Under the pieces are notes generated by a model. The model was given only the letters and a program-made list of their open reading frames with translations. It was not told the DNA's origin and searched no databases. Positions 9,438 through 17,176 of a stretch of DNA of 64,000 nt are shown here, one piece after another (the stretch's first letter is position 1; the number at the start of each line of letters is the position of its first letter). The stretch is from CANKJK01 sp040081715 (GTDB taxonomy: Bacteria > Acidobacteriota > Vicinamibacteria > Vicinamibacterales > UBA2999): NCBI GenBank assembly GCA_040081715.1, contig JBEBFY010000003.1, positions 1-64,000 on the forward strand, in the 5' to 3' direction. The translations under genes and the position numbers were made by a program.

Positions 9438-9472
9438 GTAGGGGCGACGCCACCATCGTGGGCCGCCCCTAC
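9438..9472. repeat. inverted repeat between cytochrome and tsaC
   Basis: GTAGGGGCG at 9438-9446 is the exact reverse complement of CGCCCCTAC at 9464-9472, separated by 17 bases. There is no T-tract, so it is either a weak terminator for the cytochrome gene or a dispersed intergenic palindrome. Confidence 0.5.
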
Positions 9473-9480
9473 CGGAACGC

Positions 9481-9918
9481 CTACTTGACGATGTTGATCG
9501 CCTTGAGCGCCGCTGCATCAGCGGACAGATCCTCGGCCCCTGCCGGGAACTTGTTCGCCTTCAGCATGAAGGCCGTGATTTCGGCCGCCTGCGCACGGGT
9601 CAGGCTTCCGGGTGCGCTTGCGGGCATGGACGACTGAATCTTCTCGACCAGGTCGGCCACCGGGGTCTTGTCCCAGAAACCGAGGAAGTCGGCACCCGCC
9701 AGCGCCGGCGCGCCGCCGCCGCTCAGGTCGCCGCCGTGGCAGGCCGCGCACTGCTCGCCGTAGACCGTCTCGCCCTTCTTGGCCTGCGCGTCGGTGTAGA
9801 CGCCGTCCTTCGAGGTCTTGGCCTGCTCGGCACGAACAGTCATCGTTGAACCCAGGAACGCCACGGCAAGAGCCGCCACCGTGCCAGTAAACGCTACGTG
9901 CTTCGCATAGAAACGCAT
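9481..9918 (-). CDS. secreted monohaem c-type cytochrome, VYTxAQA family
   Basis: Class I cytochrome c of 145 residues with a signal peptide (residues 1-30, cleavage near VRA-EQ). The haem is attached at CAACH, residues 57-61, followed by GGDLSGGGAPALAG. A methionine in SSMPASAPGSL is the probable sixth ligand. The lead-in GVYTDAQAKKGETVYGEQC matches the equivalent segment of the cytochrome at 12693-13451. ATG 9918 was chosen because GGAGGAG lies a few bases upstream; the reading frame continues further but without signal features. Role: periplasmic electron carrier, partner unknown. Confidence 0.88.
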   Translation of the reverse strand: MRFYAKHVAFTGTVAALAVAFLGSTMTVRAEQAKTSKDGVYTDAQAKKGETVYGEQCAACHGGDLSGGGAPALAGADFLGFWDKTPVADLVEKIQSSMPASAPGSLTRAQAAEITAFMLKANKFPAGAEDLSADAAALKAINIVK

Positions 9919-10087
9919 TGAGTTCTCCTCCGCAGATCGAATAGTGCACAAATCCTACCACATGGATTCCGGTGTGTTTTCCTCATGATTTGACGTGAAA
10001 GTCGGTGCCCGCGCTTCACCGTTTCGATTAGGCGGTACAAATGACACACTGACCAGGAGGACACCAGCGTCGGGGGAGCGACAACGG

Positions 10088-10987
10088 ATGGCTGAGGTGG
10101 GGCGGGATCGGGCACAGCAACGGGCGCGGGAACGCATCGGGTTCATCGGCGTGGGCACAATGGGGAGCCCGGTGGTCGGGCACCTGCTGGACAAGGGGTA
10201 CCCGGTGACGGTCTTTGCGCGGCGGGCGGAGGCGGCGGCCCCGCTGGTGGCCAGGGGCGCCCTCGCGGCCGCTTCACCCCGGGCGGTGGCGGAGGCCTCC
10301 GACGTGGTCTTCACGATGGTGACGGCCACCTCCGACGTGGAGCAGGTGGTCTTCGGACCCGATGGCGTGGCGGCCGGCTTCAATCCGGGCGCGCTGCTGA
10401 TCGACATGAGCACGATCGCGCCCGAGGCCACGCGGGGCTTCGCCACGCGGCTGGCGGATCAGGGCGTGGACCTGCTGGATGCGCCCGTCTCTGGCGGGCC
10501 GGAGGGCGCCAGCAAGGGTACCTTGTCGATCATGGTCGGCGGCGCCGAGCAGGCGCTGGAGCGGGCACGGCCGATCCTGGCCGCCTTCAGCACGTCCGTC
10601 TTCCACATGGGCCCCTCGGGTGCGGGGCAGGTGACGAAGGCGTGCCATCAGCTCCTGCTGCTCATTACGGCCGAAGGCGTCGCCGAGTCGCTGTCCCTGG
10701 CCGCGAAGGCGGGCGTCGATCCCGGCAAGGTGCGTGAGGTGATGTTGACGGCCATGGCGTCCAGTCGCGTCCTGGATCGATTCGGGGCGCTGATGGCAGC
10801 ACGGACCTTTGCACCGGGGATTCCCGCGCGGATCTACAAGAAGGACCTCCAGATCGTGCGCGACCTCGCGGACGCAGTTGGCGCCGCCCTTCCTGCGGGA
10901 GACGTGGTGCGGGCCAACGTGGGCAAGGTGCTGGATGCCGGGCGGGGTGACGAGGACCTCTCCGTGCTGATTACGACGCTGGACTGA
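10088..10987 (+). CDS. NAD(P)-dependent beta-hydroxyacid dehydrogenase (3-hydroxyisobutyrate dehydrogenase family)
   Basis: Cytoplasmic oxidoreductase of the 3-hydroxyisobutyrate / tartronate-semialdehyde reductase family, about 299 residues from ATG 10088. The Rossmann motif GFIGVGTMGSPVVGHLL starts near residue 18. The substrate-loop signature LLDAPVSGGPEGASKGTLS and the catalytic lysine in GAGQVTKACHQ (Lys184) are present. An upstream in-frame start adds about 30 residues unlike the family. It is followed 12 bases later by the YgjP-like peptidase gene, likely in one transcript. The exact substrate cannot be told from sequence; valine degradation is plausible because a branched-chain E1 gene occurs elsewhere in the window. 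Confidence 0.85.
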   Translation: MAEVGRDRAQQRARERIGFIGVGTMGSPVVGHLLDKGYPVTVFARRAEAAAPLVARGALAAASPRAVAEASDVVFTMVTATSDVEQVVFGPDGVAAGFNPGALLIDMSTIAPEATRGFATRLADQGVDLLDAPVSGGPEGASKGTLSIMVGGAEQALERARPILAAFSTSVFHMGPSGAGQVTKACHQLLLLITAEGVAESLSLAAKAGVDPGKVREVMLTAMASSRVLDRFGALMAARTFAPGIPARIYKKDLQIVRDLADAVGAALPAGDVVRANVGKVLDAGRGDEDLSVLITTLD

Positions 10988-10999
10988 GATCCGCGACCG

Positions 11000-11617
11000 A
11001 TGAGTGCGTTGCAGCCGGCGCTGCCCTTTGACGCGCTGCCCTGTGAGGCGACGCGCTTGGAGACGCTGCCCTCTGGGGCGCCGCCCATGCGGCCCGAGTC
11101 GATCCGCTTCATCCGGCATCACCGGGCGCGGCGGTATCTCATTCGCGTTGACCGCGACGGACGCGTCCGCGTGACGATTCCCCGTGGCGGGTCCCGCCGG
11201 GAAGCCGAAGCCTTTGCCCGCCGCAGCGAGCCCTGGATCGCCAGGCAACGCGCGCTGCGGTGCCAGGAGCCGGCGCTCCCGACCGACGAGGAACGGAGGC
11301 TCCGGCAGTTCGCGCACGCGACGCTCCCACAACGGCTGATGGCCCTGGCGGCTGCGCACGAACTGGTGGTATCGCGCATCACCATCCGCAACCCGAAGGC
11401 CCGCTGGGGTTCTTGCAGCCGCGACGGGCACATCTGCCTGAGCTGGCGGCTGGTGCGCATGCCGGACTGGGTGTGCGACTACGTGCTCGTCCACGAGCTG
11501 ATGCATCTGAAGCAGATGAACCATTCGCCCGCCTACTGGGCGCTGGTGGCGGCCGCGTATCCCAACTACGACGAGGCGCGCCGGTGGCTGCGCGCCAACG
11601 GCCGCCACATCGGGTAG
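11000..11617 (+). CDS. YgjP/SprT-like M48-type zinc metallopeptidase
   Basis: Small cytoplasmic protein of 205 residues in the YgjP (DUF45) family. The zinc site HELMH is at residues 165-169, and His175 in MNHSPAYW follows as the probable third ligand. The family hallmark ARWGSCSRDGHICLSWRL is present about 30 residues before it. Members are probable metalloproteases of poorly known substrate. Residues 1-30 are a variable N-terminus. It directly follows the dehydrogenase gene (12-base gap) and is convergent with moaA. Confidence 0.85.
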   Translation: MSALQPALPFDALPCEATRLETLPSGAPPMRPESIRFIRHHRARRYLIRVDRDGRVRVTIPRGGSRREAEAFARRSEPWIARQRALRCQEPALPTDEERRLRQFAHATLPQRLMALAAAHELVVSRITIRNPKARWGSCSRDGHICLSWRLVRMPDWVCDYVLVHELMHLKQMNHSPAYWALVAAAYPNYDEARRWLRANGRHIG

Positions 11618-11639
11618 CGGCCAGCGAGGACGGGCTGTT

Positions 11640-12671
11640 CTACCCGCCCCGTGTGTGCATTTCGAGGTGCGGGTCCCGGCGCAGCGAGTCCACCGGAATG
11701 ACAGGGCGGTGGCCCGCCGCCAGCCTGTCCTCGGCACCGCGGTCCGTACGGGCCTGCCACACACCGCTGATCGCCGCCGCAATCGCCTCGTCCGAGGCGC
11801 CGCCGCGCAGCGGACCGCGCAGATCCAGCCCCCGCGTGCCGTAGAGACACAGGAGCCACTGCCCGTCGGCCGTGAGCCGGCTCCGGTCGCACGAGGCGCA
11901 GAAGGGCTCGGTCGTCGAGGAGATGATGCCGAACACGGTGCCGTCCGGCAGCCGGAAGCGGTCTGCCGGCGCCGAGGTCCGATCACCGACCGGGACGCCA
12001 GGCTCGCCAGACTCAATAGCGCCGTAGTGGCGGGAGAGCGTCTCCAGAATCTCGGCGCGGGACACCACGCGGTCGAGCGACCAGTGTGTGGCGCCGCCCA
12101 CATCCATGTACTCGATGAACCGCACCTCCGCGCCGAGCGGCCGCGCAAACTCGATGAGCGGCACCAGTTCGTCGTCGTTCACGCCGCGCATCACCACGGT
12201 GTCGAGCTTGAGGCCCGGAAAGAGCGGGGCGGCGGTGGCGATGCCTTCCAGCACCAGACCGAGATCCTGCGAGCGGGCGAGTGCCTCGAAACGATCCGCG
12301 TGGAGTGTGTCGAGGCTGACCGTCAGCCGGTGCAGGCCAGCCGCTTTCAGGGTCGTGGCCATGGGCGCCAGCAGGATCCCGTTGGTGGTCATCGCCAGAT
12401 CGTGGAGGCCGGGCTTGGCGGAGAGCCGCGCGATGAGGCCCGTGAGGCCGCGCCGCAGGAGCGGTTCGCCACCCGTGAGCCGCACCTTGTCCGCACCCAG
12501 ACTCAGGAAGATGTCGACGAGTCGATCAATCTCCTCGAACTGCAGGATGTCGGTGCGGGGGAGCCAGACGTAGTCCTGCTCCGGCATGCAATAGCTGCAG
12601 CGGAGGTTGCACCGGTCGGTGACCGACAGGCGCAGGTTACGGAGCGGTCGCTGATGGCGGTCGAGGAGCAC
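11640..12671 (-). CDS. moaA: GTP 3',8-cyclase (molybdenum cofactor biosynthesis)
   Basis: Radical-SAM enzyme that converts GTP to 3',8-cyclo-GTP, the first step of molybdopterin synthesis. The N-terminal [4Fe-4S] cluster motif is CNLRCSYC (Cys21, Cys25, Cys28). The C-terminal substrate-binding cluster is provided by Cys258, Cys261 and Cys275 in EPFCASCDRSR and LLCLYG. The protein ends in Arg-Gly-Gly; the double-glycine tail is a functional MoaA feature. Length (343) is normal. Translation starts at GTG. The gene lies 21 bases downstream of a cytochrome gene on the same strand. A molybdopterin-dependent oxidoreductase is encoded at 16454-17176, a likely consumer of the cofactor; moaC, moaE and moeA are not in this window. 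Confidence 0.95.
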   Translation of the reverse strand: MLLDRHQRPLRNLRLSVTDRCNLRCSYCMPEQDYVWLPRTDILQFEEIDRLVDIFLSLGADKVRLTGGEPLLRRGLTGLIARLSAKPGLHDLAMTTNGILLAPMATTLKAAGLHRLTVSLDTLHADRFEALARSQDLGLVLEGIATAAPLFPGLKLDTVVMRGVNDDELVPLIEFARPLGAEVRFIEYMDVGGATHWSLDRVVSRAEILETLSRHYGAIESGEPGVPVGDRTSAPADRFRLPDGTVFGIISSTTEPFCASCDRSRLTADGQWLLCLYGTRGLDLRGPLRGGASDEAIAAAISGVWQARTDRGAEDRLAAGHRPVIPVDSLRRDPHLEMHTRGG

Positions 12672-12692
12672 GGTCCGCGGGCTCCACCCGGT

Positions 12693-13451
12693 CTACGGAC
12701 AGGTCTCGGCGACCATGTCGATGGCCAGGACGTTCAGGCTCATGGCGGCGCCGTTCCGGATCAGGAGTCCCTTGGCCAGCATCTTGTGACCCTTGTGCGC
12801 ATCCGGCTTCGGGTAGACATCGAGCAGCTTCACCCTCGCCGACCCGAGGGACCGTGTCTTGGCTGCTGCGGCGTCGGCGGCCGGGTCGTCCATGGTGCTC
12901 ACCACAGGCTCGGTGGCATTCCCGATCACGTAGTCGCTGCCATCAGCCAGGAGGCACCCCAGCACCTCGACCATCGCACCGGTGGGCGCGGGCTGCGGGC
13001 CGTCCTTGCCGACGATGAGGATCGAGCTCAGCTCCGGCATGTCCATCGGCAGGTCTTTCGGCCCGGCCGGGAACCCGTTCATCATCAGCAGATACGACGT
13101 GATGTCGAGCTTCTCCTGGTCCGTGGCGATGAACACCTCGCCGGGCGGCATGCGGTTCTTGATTTTGCTGAACAGCCGCTCGACGGTGCGCGAGCCCCAG
13201 TTCCGGTTGAAGTGCGCGGCGACGAGCGACGGTCCGTCGCCACCGGTCAGGTGCTCGTCGTGGCAGTGCGCGCAGCGGTTGTTGAAGACGTCACGTCCGC
13301 GGTTGGCTTGTGCCTCGGTATAGACCCCCGTCCAGATCTTCGGCAGCTCGGACTGCGCGCGCGGCGCGGCCGACCACGAGAGGCCGAAGAGCACGGCCGC
13401 CGAGGCGGCGACCAGTACCGGCGAGCGACGCAAGGATGGAAACAGAGACAT
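12693..13451 (-). CDS. secreted c-type cytochrome with C-terminal extension, VYTxAQA family
   Basis: Signal peptide at residues 1-32, then a class I cytochrome c domain with CAHCH at residues 60-64 preceded by TGVYTEAQANRGRDVF and followed by EHLTGGDGPSLV. The probable Met ligand is in KNRMPPGE. After the cytochrome domain (to about residue 130) comes a roughly 120-residue extension with beta character (ILIVGKDGPQPAPTGAMVEVLGCL and later SLGSARVKLLDVYP) that I do not recognise. It is periplasmic and probably passes electrons. It shares a strand with moaA downstream and diverges from surE. Confidence 0.82.
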   Translation of the reverse strand: MSLFPSLRRSPVLVAASAAVLFGLSWSAAPRAQSELPKIWTGVYTEAQANRGRDVFNNRCAHCHDEHLTGGDGPSLVAAHFNRNWGSRTVERLFSKIKNRMPPGEVFIATDQEKLDITSYLLMMNGFPAGPKDLPMDMPELSSILIVGKDGPQPAPTGAMVEVLGCLLADGSDYVIGNATEPVVSTMDDPAADAAAAKTRSLGSARVKLLDVYPKPDAHKGHKMLAKGLLIRNGAAMSLNVLAIDMVAETCP

Positions 13452-13472
13452 ATTTCTACGCTAGAGCATACC

Positions 13473-13478
13473 TATAAT
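13473..13478 (+). promoter_or_regulatory. putative -10 element for surE, near-leaderless start
   Basis: A perfect TATAAT at 13473-13478 stands 10 bases before the ATG at 13489, so the predicted transcript would carry only about four untranslated bases. No good -35 box was found at 16-18 bases spacing. Confidence 0.45.
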
Positions 13479-13488
13479 TGATTTATTG

Positions 13489-14262
13489 ATGCGACGCATA
13501 TTGGTCACCAACGATGACGGGGTGCACGCGCCGGGCATCGCGGCGCTGGCCGCGGCCCTGAGCGATCTCGGCGAGGTGACCGTTGTGGCACCTGCCCACG
13601 AAGCCAGTGCGGTAGGGCACGCGCTCACACTGGCCCGCCCGCTGCGCCTTGAGGAGATCCGGCCACACGTTTTCTGTGTTGATGGCACGCCGACCGACTG
13701 CGTGAACGTGGCCATCACGCATGTGCTCAAGGGCCCGCCGGACCTGATCGTCTCGGGCATCAACACCGGCTACAACATCGGTGATGACGTGACCTACTCG
13801 GGCACCGTGGCTGGTGCGCTCGAAGGGGCGCTCCTGGGTGTGCCCAGCATCGCCGTATCGGCCGAGCGGAAGCGGCGGTCGCCCCGTGAGGTGGAGTACG
13901 ACTTTCCCCCGGCTGCGGCTGCGGCGCGACTCGTGGTGGAGGCCGTGTTCGATCGCGGCATGCCGAAGTTCATCCTTCTCAACATCAATGTGCCGTTCGG
14001 CGCCAATAAGGGCTTCAGGGTGACGGTGCAGAGCAAGCGCAACCACATCACCGAGGTCAACGAGCGCCACGACCCGCGCGGCCGCCGGTACTTCTGGATC
14101 GAGGAAGGGCAGAACGAATATGAGCCGCATGACCAGTCCGATTACCAGGCTGTGCGCGACGGCTACATCTCGCTCACGCCCCTCCAGCCAGACCTGACAG
14201 CCTACGACGCGCTCGAGTACGTGAGAGGCCTACCACTAGCCGTCACCGAGCCCGTCGGGTAG
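13489..14262 (+). CDS. surE: 5'/3'-nucleotidase SurE
   Basis: Metal-dependent survival protein SurE, which hydrolyses nucleoside monophosphates. The N-terminus MRRILVTNDDGVHAPG carries the metal-binding Asp pair (residues 8-9 region), SGINTGYNIGDDVTYSGT holds the conserved Asn and the substrate loop, and VAGALEG follows. Length of about 257 residues is normal. The ATG at 13489 is preferred over the TTG one codon earlier. The gene diverges from the cytochrome/moaA unit and is followed by tRNA-Pro. Confidence 0.95.
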   Translation: MRRILVTNDDGVHAPGIAALAAALSDLGEVTVVAPAHEASAVGHALTLARPLRLEEIRPHVFCVDGTPTDCVNVAITHVLKGPPDLIVSGINTGYNIGDDVTYSGTVAGALEGALLGVPSIAVSAERKRRSPREVEYDFPPAAAAARLVVEAVFDRGMPKFILLNINVPFGANKGFRVTVQSKRNHITEVNERHDPRGRRYFWIEEGQNEYEPHDQSDYQAVRDGYISLTPLQPDLTAYDALEYVRGLPLAVTEPVG

Positions 14263-14287
14263 CGTGTGATAGGATCACGTTTCGCGT

Positions 14288-14364
14288 CGGGGCGTGGCTC
14301 AGCCTGGTAGAGCACTCGGTTCGGGACCGAGGGGTCGCTGGTTCGAATCCAGTCGCCCCGACCA
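14288..14364 (+). tRNA. tRNA-Pro(CGG)
   Basis: Complete cloverleaf of 77 bases with encoded CCA. The acceptor strand CGGGGCG pairs with CGCCCCG. The D-arm contains GCTCAGCCTGGTAGAGC, the anticodon stem is CTCGG/CCGAG with loop TTCGGGA (anticodon CGG), and the T-arm is GCTGG-TTCGAAT-CCAGT. A TAGGAT at 14270-14275 could be its -10 box. No copy of its 3' end was found within the next 2.2 kb, so it is not shown to be an attachment site. Confidence 0.96.
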
Positions 14365-14444
14365 ATTTCCTTCCCTGGTAGGACTGACTTATCCGGTCCA
14401 CTGGGGCTCTCCGTAGTTCCGCCGGCATAGCCCGGGGGTGCCCC

Positions 14445-15803
14445 TTGCCTGACCAGCCCGCTGCTCCTGAGAAGCCGGCGCCCGCCGTCAAACCTGCCCC
14501 TCCGTCGGGGCTCGTTGCGGTTCCCACCCCTCTCGGTATTCGAAGCGTCGAGGCCGAGCTTGACCTGTTCATTCGACATGTCGATGCCTTGGCCGAGAGC
14601 CTACCCTTTTCAATGGCGATGATCAGGGCCGCTCGTGTGAACGCGAGCCGGGAGGTTCTCAAGGCCGAGGAGGAGTTCGGCGAGAACGTCGAGGTCGTCG
14701 GTTCTGTGCGTACGGTGACGCTAAAACCTGAGGGGGTTGTGCCGTTCCAGAAGTGGAAGCGGCGAGGTGAACGATTTGCGCTGGCCGAAGAGTTGCTGCC
14801 GCGTAGCTATCTGGTGGCGTTGGTGGGGCAGTACGACGCGTTCCTGGGTGGACTCATTCGAGCCCTGTTCTTGCTTCGCCCGGACCTCCTGAACGCGTCG
14901 GAACGAAAGCTGTCGTATTCAGAGCTAATGGCATTCGGTAGCCTCGACGAGGCGCGGGACTCGCTGGTAGAGAAGGAGATCGAGTCGGTTCTTCGGGATA
15001 GCCACTCGAAGCAGTTCGACTGGCTTGAGGGCCGCTTCGGCGTCGAACTGCGAAAGGGTCTTTCGATTTGGCCGGAGTTCGTCGAAGTAACTGAACGGCG
15101 CAATCTGTTCGTCCATACCAGCGGCATCGTTTCTCGCCAGTACGTTGAGGTGTGCCGCAAGCATGGCGTTGCCTTGGGGGAGGCTCAGCAGGCCGGGGCG
15201 CAACTAGGTGTTACCCGGAAGTATCTCCGGCGAGCGTACTCTGTCGTGCTCGAGCTGGGCATCAAGTTGGCCCATGTGCTCTGGAGGAAAGTGTCGCCGT
15301 CCCAGCTGTCGGCGGCCGACGATCACCTGAACAAGGTGGCGTATGAACTCCTCGCTGAGCAACGGTTTCCGCTAGCAGCGTGCGTGCTGGACTTTGCCGC
15401 CGACGGCTTGAAGAAGCACGCAAATTCGGAAGCCAGGCTGACGTACGTCGTGAACCGGGCACAGGCTCACAAGTGGATGGGTGATGAGCCGAGTGCAAAC
15501 GCCATCCTCTCTAAGGAGGATTGGAGCGCCGTCAGCGAGAACTTCAAACTTGCTGAGAGAGTGCTGAGAGACGATTTTCCCGGCGCGATTGCATTGATGC
15601 GCACCATCGGCAAGGACGGCTCAGTAGGCCTCCTGCAATATAGGACATGGCCGCTTTTCAGAAAGCTTCGCGAGGATCAGGAGTTCCTATCGGCATTTGA
15701 GGAGATGTTTGGAGAGCCCCTCAACCGGGTGACGACGGAGGCGGCGTTGGCTGAGCCTGAGACTGGACCCGAGCCCCTTGAGTCCACGGCCGTTGGAAGG
15801 TAG
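14445..15803 (+). CDS. HEPN-motif protein, putative RNase
   Basis: Protein of 452 residues without close assignment. A proline-rich N-terminus (residues 1-30) leads to an all-helical domain. ERRNLFVH at residues 217-224 contains the HEPN signature R-x4-H (Arg219, His224), followed by TSGIVSRQYV as in many HEPN proteins. HEPN domains are commonly metal-independent RNases in toxin-antitoxin, abortive-infection and other defence systems. The second half is helical and repeat-like (LLAEQRFPLAACVLDFAADG), possibly TPR-like. It starts at TTG close behind tRNA-Pro and precedes a DUF433/DUF5615 pair. By eye its codon use is less GC-biased than its neighbours, suggesting acquisition. RNase function is inferred from the motif only. 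Confidence 0.6.
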   Translation: MPDQPAAPEKPAPAVKPAPPSGLVAVPTPLGIRSVEAELDLFIRHVDALAESLPFSMAMIRAARVNASREVLKAEEEFGENVEVVGSVRTVTLKPEGVVPFQKWKRRGERFALAEELLPRSYLVALVGQYDAFLGGLIRALFLLRPDLLNASERKLSYSELMAFGSLDEARDSLVEKEIESVLRDSHSKQFDWLEGRFGVELRKGLSIWPEFVEVTERRNLFVHTSGIVSRQYVEVCRKHGVALGEAQQAGAQLGVTRKYLRRAYSVVLELGIKLAHVLWRKVSPSQLSAADDHLNKVAYELLAEQRFPLAACVLDFAADGLKKHANSEARLTYVVNRAQAHKWMGDEPSANAILSKEDWSAVSENFKLAERVLRDDFPGAIALMRTIGKDGSVGLLQYRTWPLFRKLREDQEFLSAFEEMFGEPLNRVTTEAALAEPETGPEPLESTAVGR

Positions 15804-15904
15804 CGTGCCCCCCGGTCGCTCTTGCACTGGTCAGCGCGACGAGCGGTCGTCTAGCCAGCGTCCCGGCTGGCAACGCTGCTAGGATTCACCCAAGAGAAGA
15901 CATC

Positions 15905-16132
15905 ATGACGATCGCCTCAGCCGTCGTGCACAGCGACCCCGAGATTCTGGGCGGAGCGCCCGTCTTCGTCGGGACTCGCGTACCTTTCCGCAACCTTATC
16001 GACTACCTGGAGCGGAACCATAGCCTCGATGAGTTCCTGGACGCGTTTCCGAGCGTCTCCCGGGAGCAGGCCGTTGCCGCGCTTGAAGCAGCGCACGATG
16101 CGGTGACGGTTCATGCGCGTCCTGCTCGATGA
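15905..16132 (+). CDS. DUF433 antitoxin-like protein
   Basis: Small protein of 75 residues of the DUF433 family, typically the antitoxin or DNA-binding partner of a PIN-like toxin. The family pattern HSDPEILGGAPVFVGTRVP is at the N-terminus and the short helical C-terminus ends in Ala- and His-rich sequence. It overlaps the following DUF5615 gene by 20 bases, as expected for a coupled toxin-antitoxin pair. The upstream 100 bases hold no other gene and probably carry the autoregulated promoter. Confidence 0.85.
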   Translation: MTIASAVVHSDPEILGGAPVFVGTRVPFRNLIDYLERNHSLDEFLDAFPSVSREQAVAALEAAHDAVTVHARPAR

Positions 16133-16466
16133 GCAGCTCCCGCGTCAGCTTGCTGCGTTCCTGACAGGCTTCAATGTTCGGACCGTTCAGCAAGAGGGCT
16201 GGAGCGGGCTCAAGAACGGGGTGCTTCTGGGCCGCGCAGAAGACGCGGGATTCTCGGTCTTCTTGACCGGTGACCAAAACCTCGAGTTTCAGCAGAGCCT
16301 GAAGGGCCGGCGGCTGGCTGTCGTTGTGCTGGGCGCATCAAGCAACGCCCTTGAGGATCTATTGCCACTCGTCCCTGAGACGCTCGCGGTTCTGAGGACT
16401 GCTCAGCCCGGCGAGTGCGTTCGTGTGGGGCGTTCTGGTCGGACGCCTCCTTCTCAGCGCGAGTAG
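16113..16466 (+). CDS. DUF5615 PIN-like toxin
   Basis: PIN-like protein of 117 residues (DUF5615, Mut7-C-like), a putative ribonuclease toxin. The opening MRVLLDEQLPRQL supplies the first acidic residue and FLTGDQNLEF the later conserved Asp region; GLKNGVLLGRAEDAGF lies between them. It is encoded with a 20-base overlap behind DUF433. The C-terminal 20 residues are Arg/Ser/Pro-rich and overlap the convergent molybdoenzyme gene by 13 bases, so the natural end may have been extended by insertion next to that gene. Confidence 0.85.
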   Translation: MRVLLDEQLPRQLAAFLTGFNVRTVQQEGWSGLKNGVLLGRAEDAGFSVFLTGDQNLEFQQSLKGRRLAVVVLGASSNALEDLLPLVPETLAVLRTAQPGECVRVGRSGRTPPSQRE

Positions 16467-17176
16467 CGGTCGTCCAGCCAGGGCTCGGCGGTGTCGGAAT
16501 AGCCGCGCTTCTCCCAGAAACCGCGTTTCGGCAGGATCAGGAACTCGATCTTCCGGATCCACTTCGTGCCCTTCCACGCATAGAGCTTGGGCGTGATCAT
16601 CCGGCACGGGCCGCCGTGCTCCAGGGGGAGCGGCGCACCTTCCCAGGTGTGGACCAGCAGGACGTCCTCTTCAATCGCTCGGGCCAGCGGCAGGTTCGTC
16701 GTATAGGGCTCGCGCGACATGCCGTCGTGGTCGTAGCCGGTGCAGAGCACGTGCGACACCGAGTCGGCCGGTACGACCAACTCGGCGAGCGTGCGGAAGC
16801 GCACGCCGTTCCAGCGGTTGTCGAGGCGGCTCCAGGTGGTCACGCAGTGGAAGTCGCTCACGTCGTCCACCTGCGGCAGGGACATGAAATCGTCCCAGGT
16901 CAGCGTGACCGGGTTGGCGACGGCGCCTCCGACCTCCAGCCGCCAGTCCGGCTTTGAGACGCGCGGTACATCGCCCAGGTCCAGCACAGGCCAGTTGGGC
17001 ACGAGGTGCTGGCCCACGGGCGTCGTCGGCATGCCGTGGCGGTTCACCGGGCCGCTGCCCATCGGCCGCTGGCCGGAGGGCTGTGTGCTCACGCCGTTGC
17101 CGATCGCACGTTGGCGCTCGATGTAGCGGAGACGCTTGGCCACCAGCGAGTTCGGGTCGCGTGGCTCGTCGGCCAC
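16454..17176 (-). CDS. sulfite-oxidase-like molybdopterin oxidoreductase
   Basis: Oxidoreductase of the sulfite oxidase / YedY-MsrP fold, 240 residues. The molybdenum-ligating cysteine is probably Cys111 in SDFHCVTTWSR, followed by the WNGVRF segment. HGGPCRMITPKLYAWKGTKWI near the C-terminus is the family's second signature. No signal peptide or twin-arginine motif is seen, so it is probably cytoplasmic unless a partner exports it. It starts at GTG directly next to the stop of the PQQ-propeller gene, so the two are co-transcribed. Substrate is unknown. The moaA gene is about 4 kb away. Confidence 0.85.
   Translation of the reverse strand: MADEPRDPNSLVAKRLRYIERQRAIGNGVSTQPSGQRPMGSGPVNRHGMPTTPVGQHLVPNWPVLDLGDVPRVSKPDWRLEVGGAVANPVTLTWDDFMSLPQVDDVSDFHCVTTWSRLDNRWNGVRFRTLAELVVPADSVSHVLCTGYDHDGMSREPYTTNLPLARAIEEDVLLVHTWEGAPLPLEHGGPCRMITPKLYAWKGTKWIRKIEFLILPKRGFWEKRGYSDTAEPWLDDRYSR

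Noticed and set aside
12672..12692. Molybdenum-cofactor riboswitch before moaA
   Set aside because: Only 21 bases separate moaA from the preceding cytochrome gene, too few for the riboswitch.
14364..16500. Integration site (direct repeat of the tRNA-Pro 3' end)
   Set aside because: No second copy of the T-arm/acceptor sequence was found downstream and there is no integrase gene, so an integrative element is not supported.
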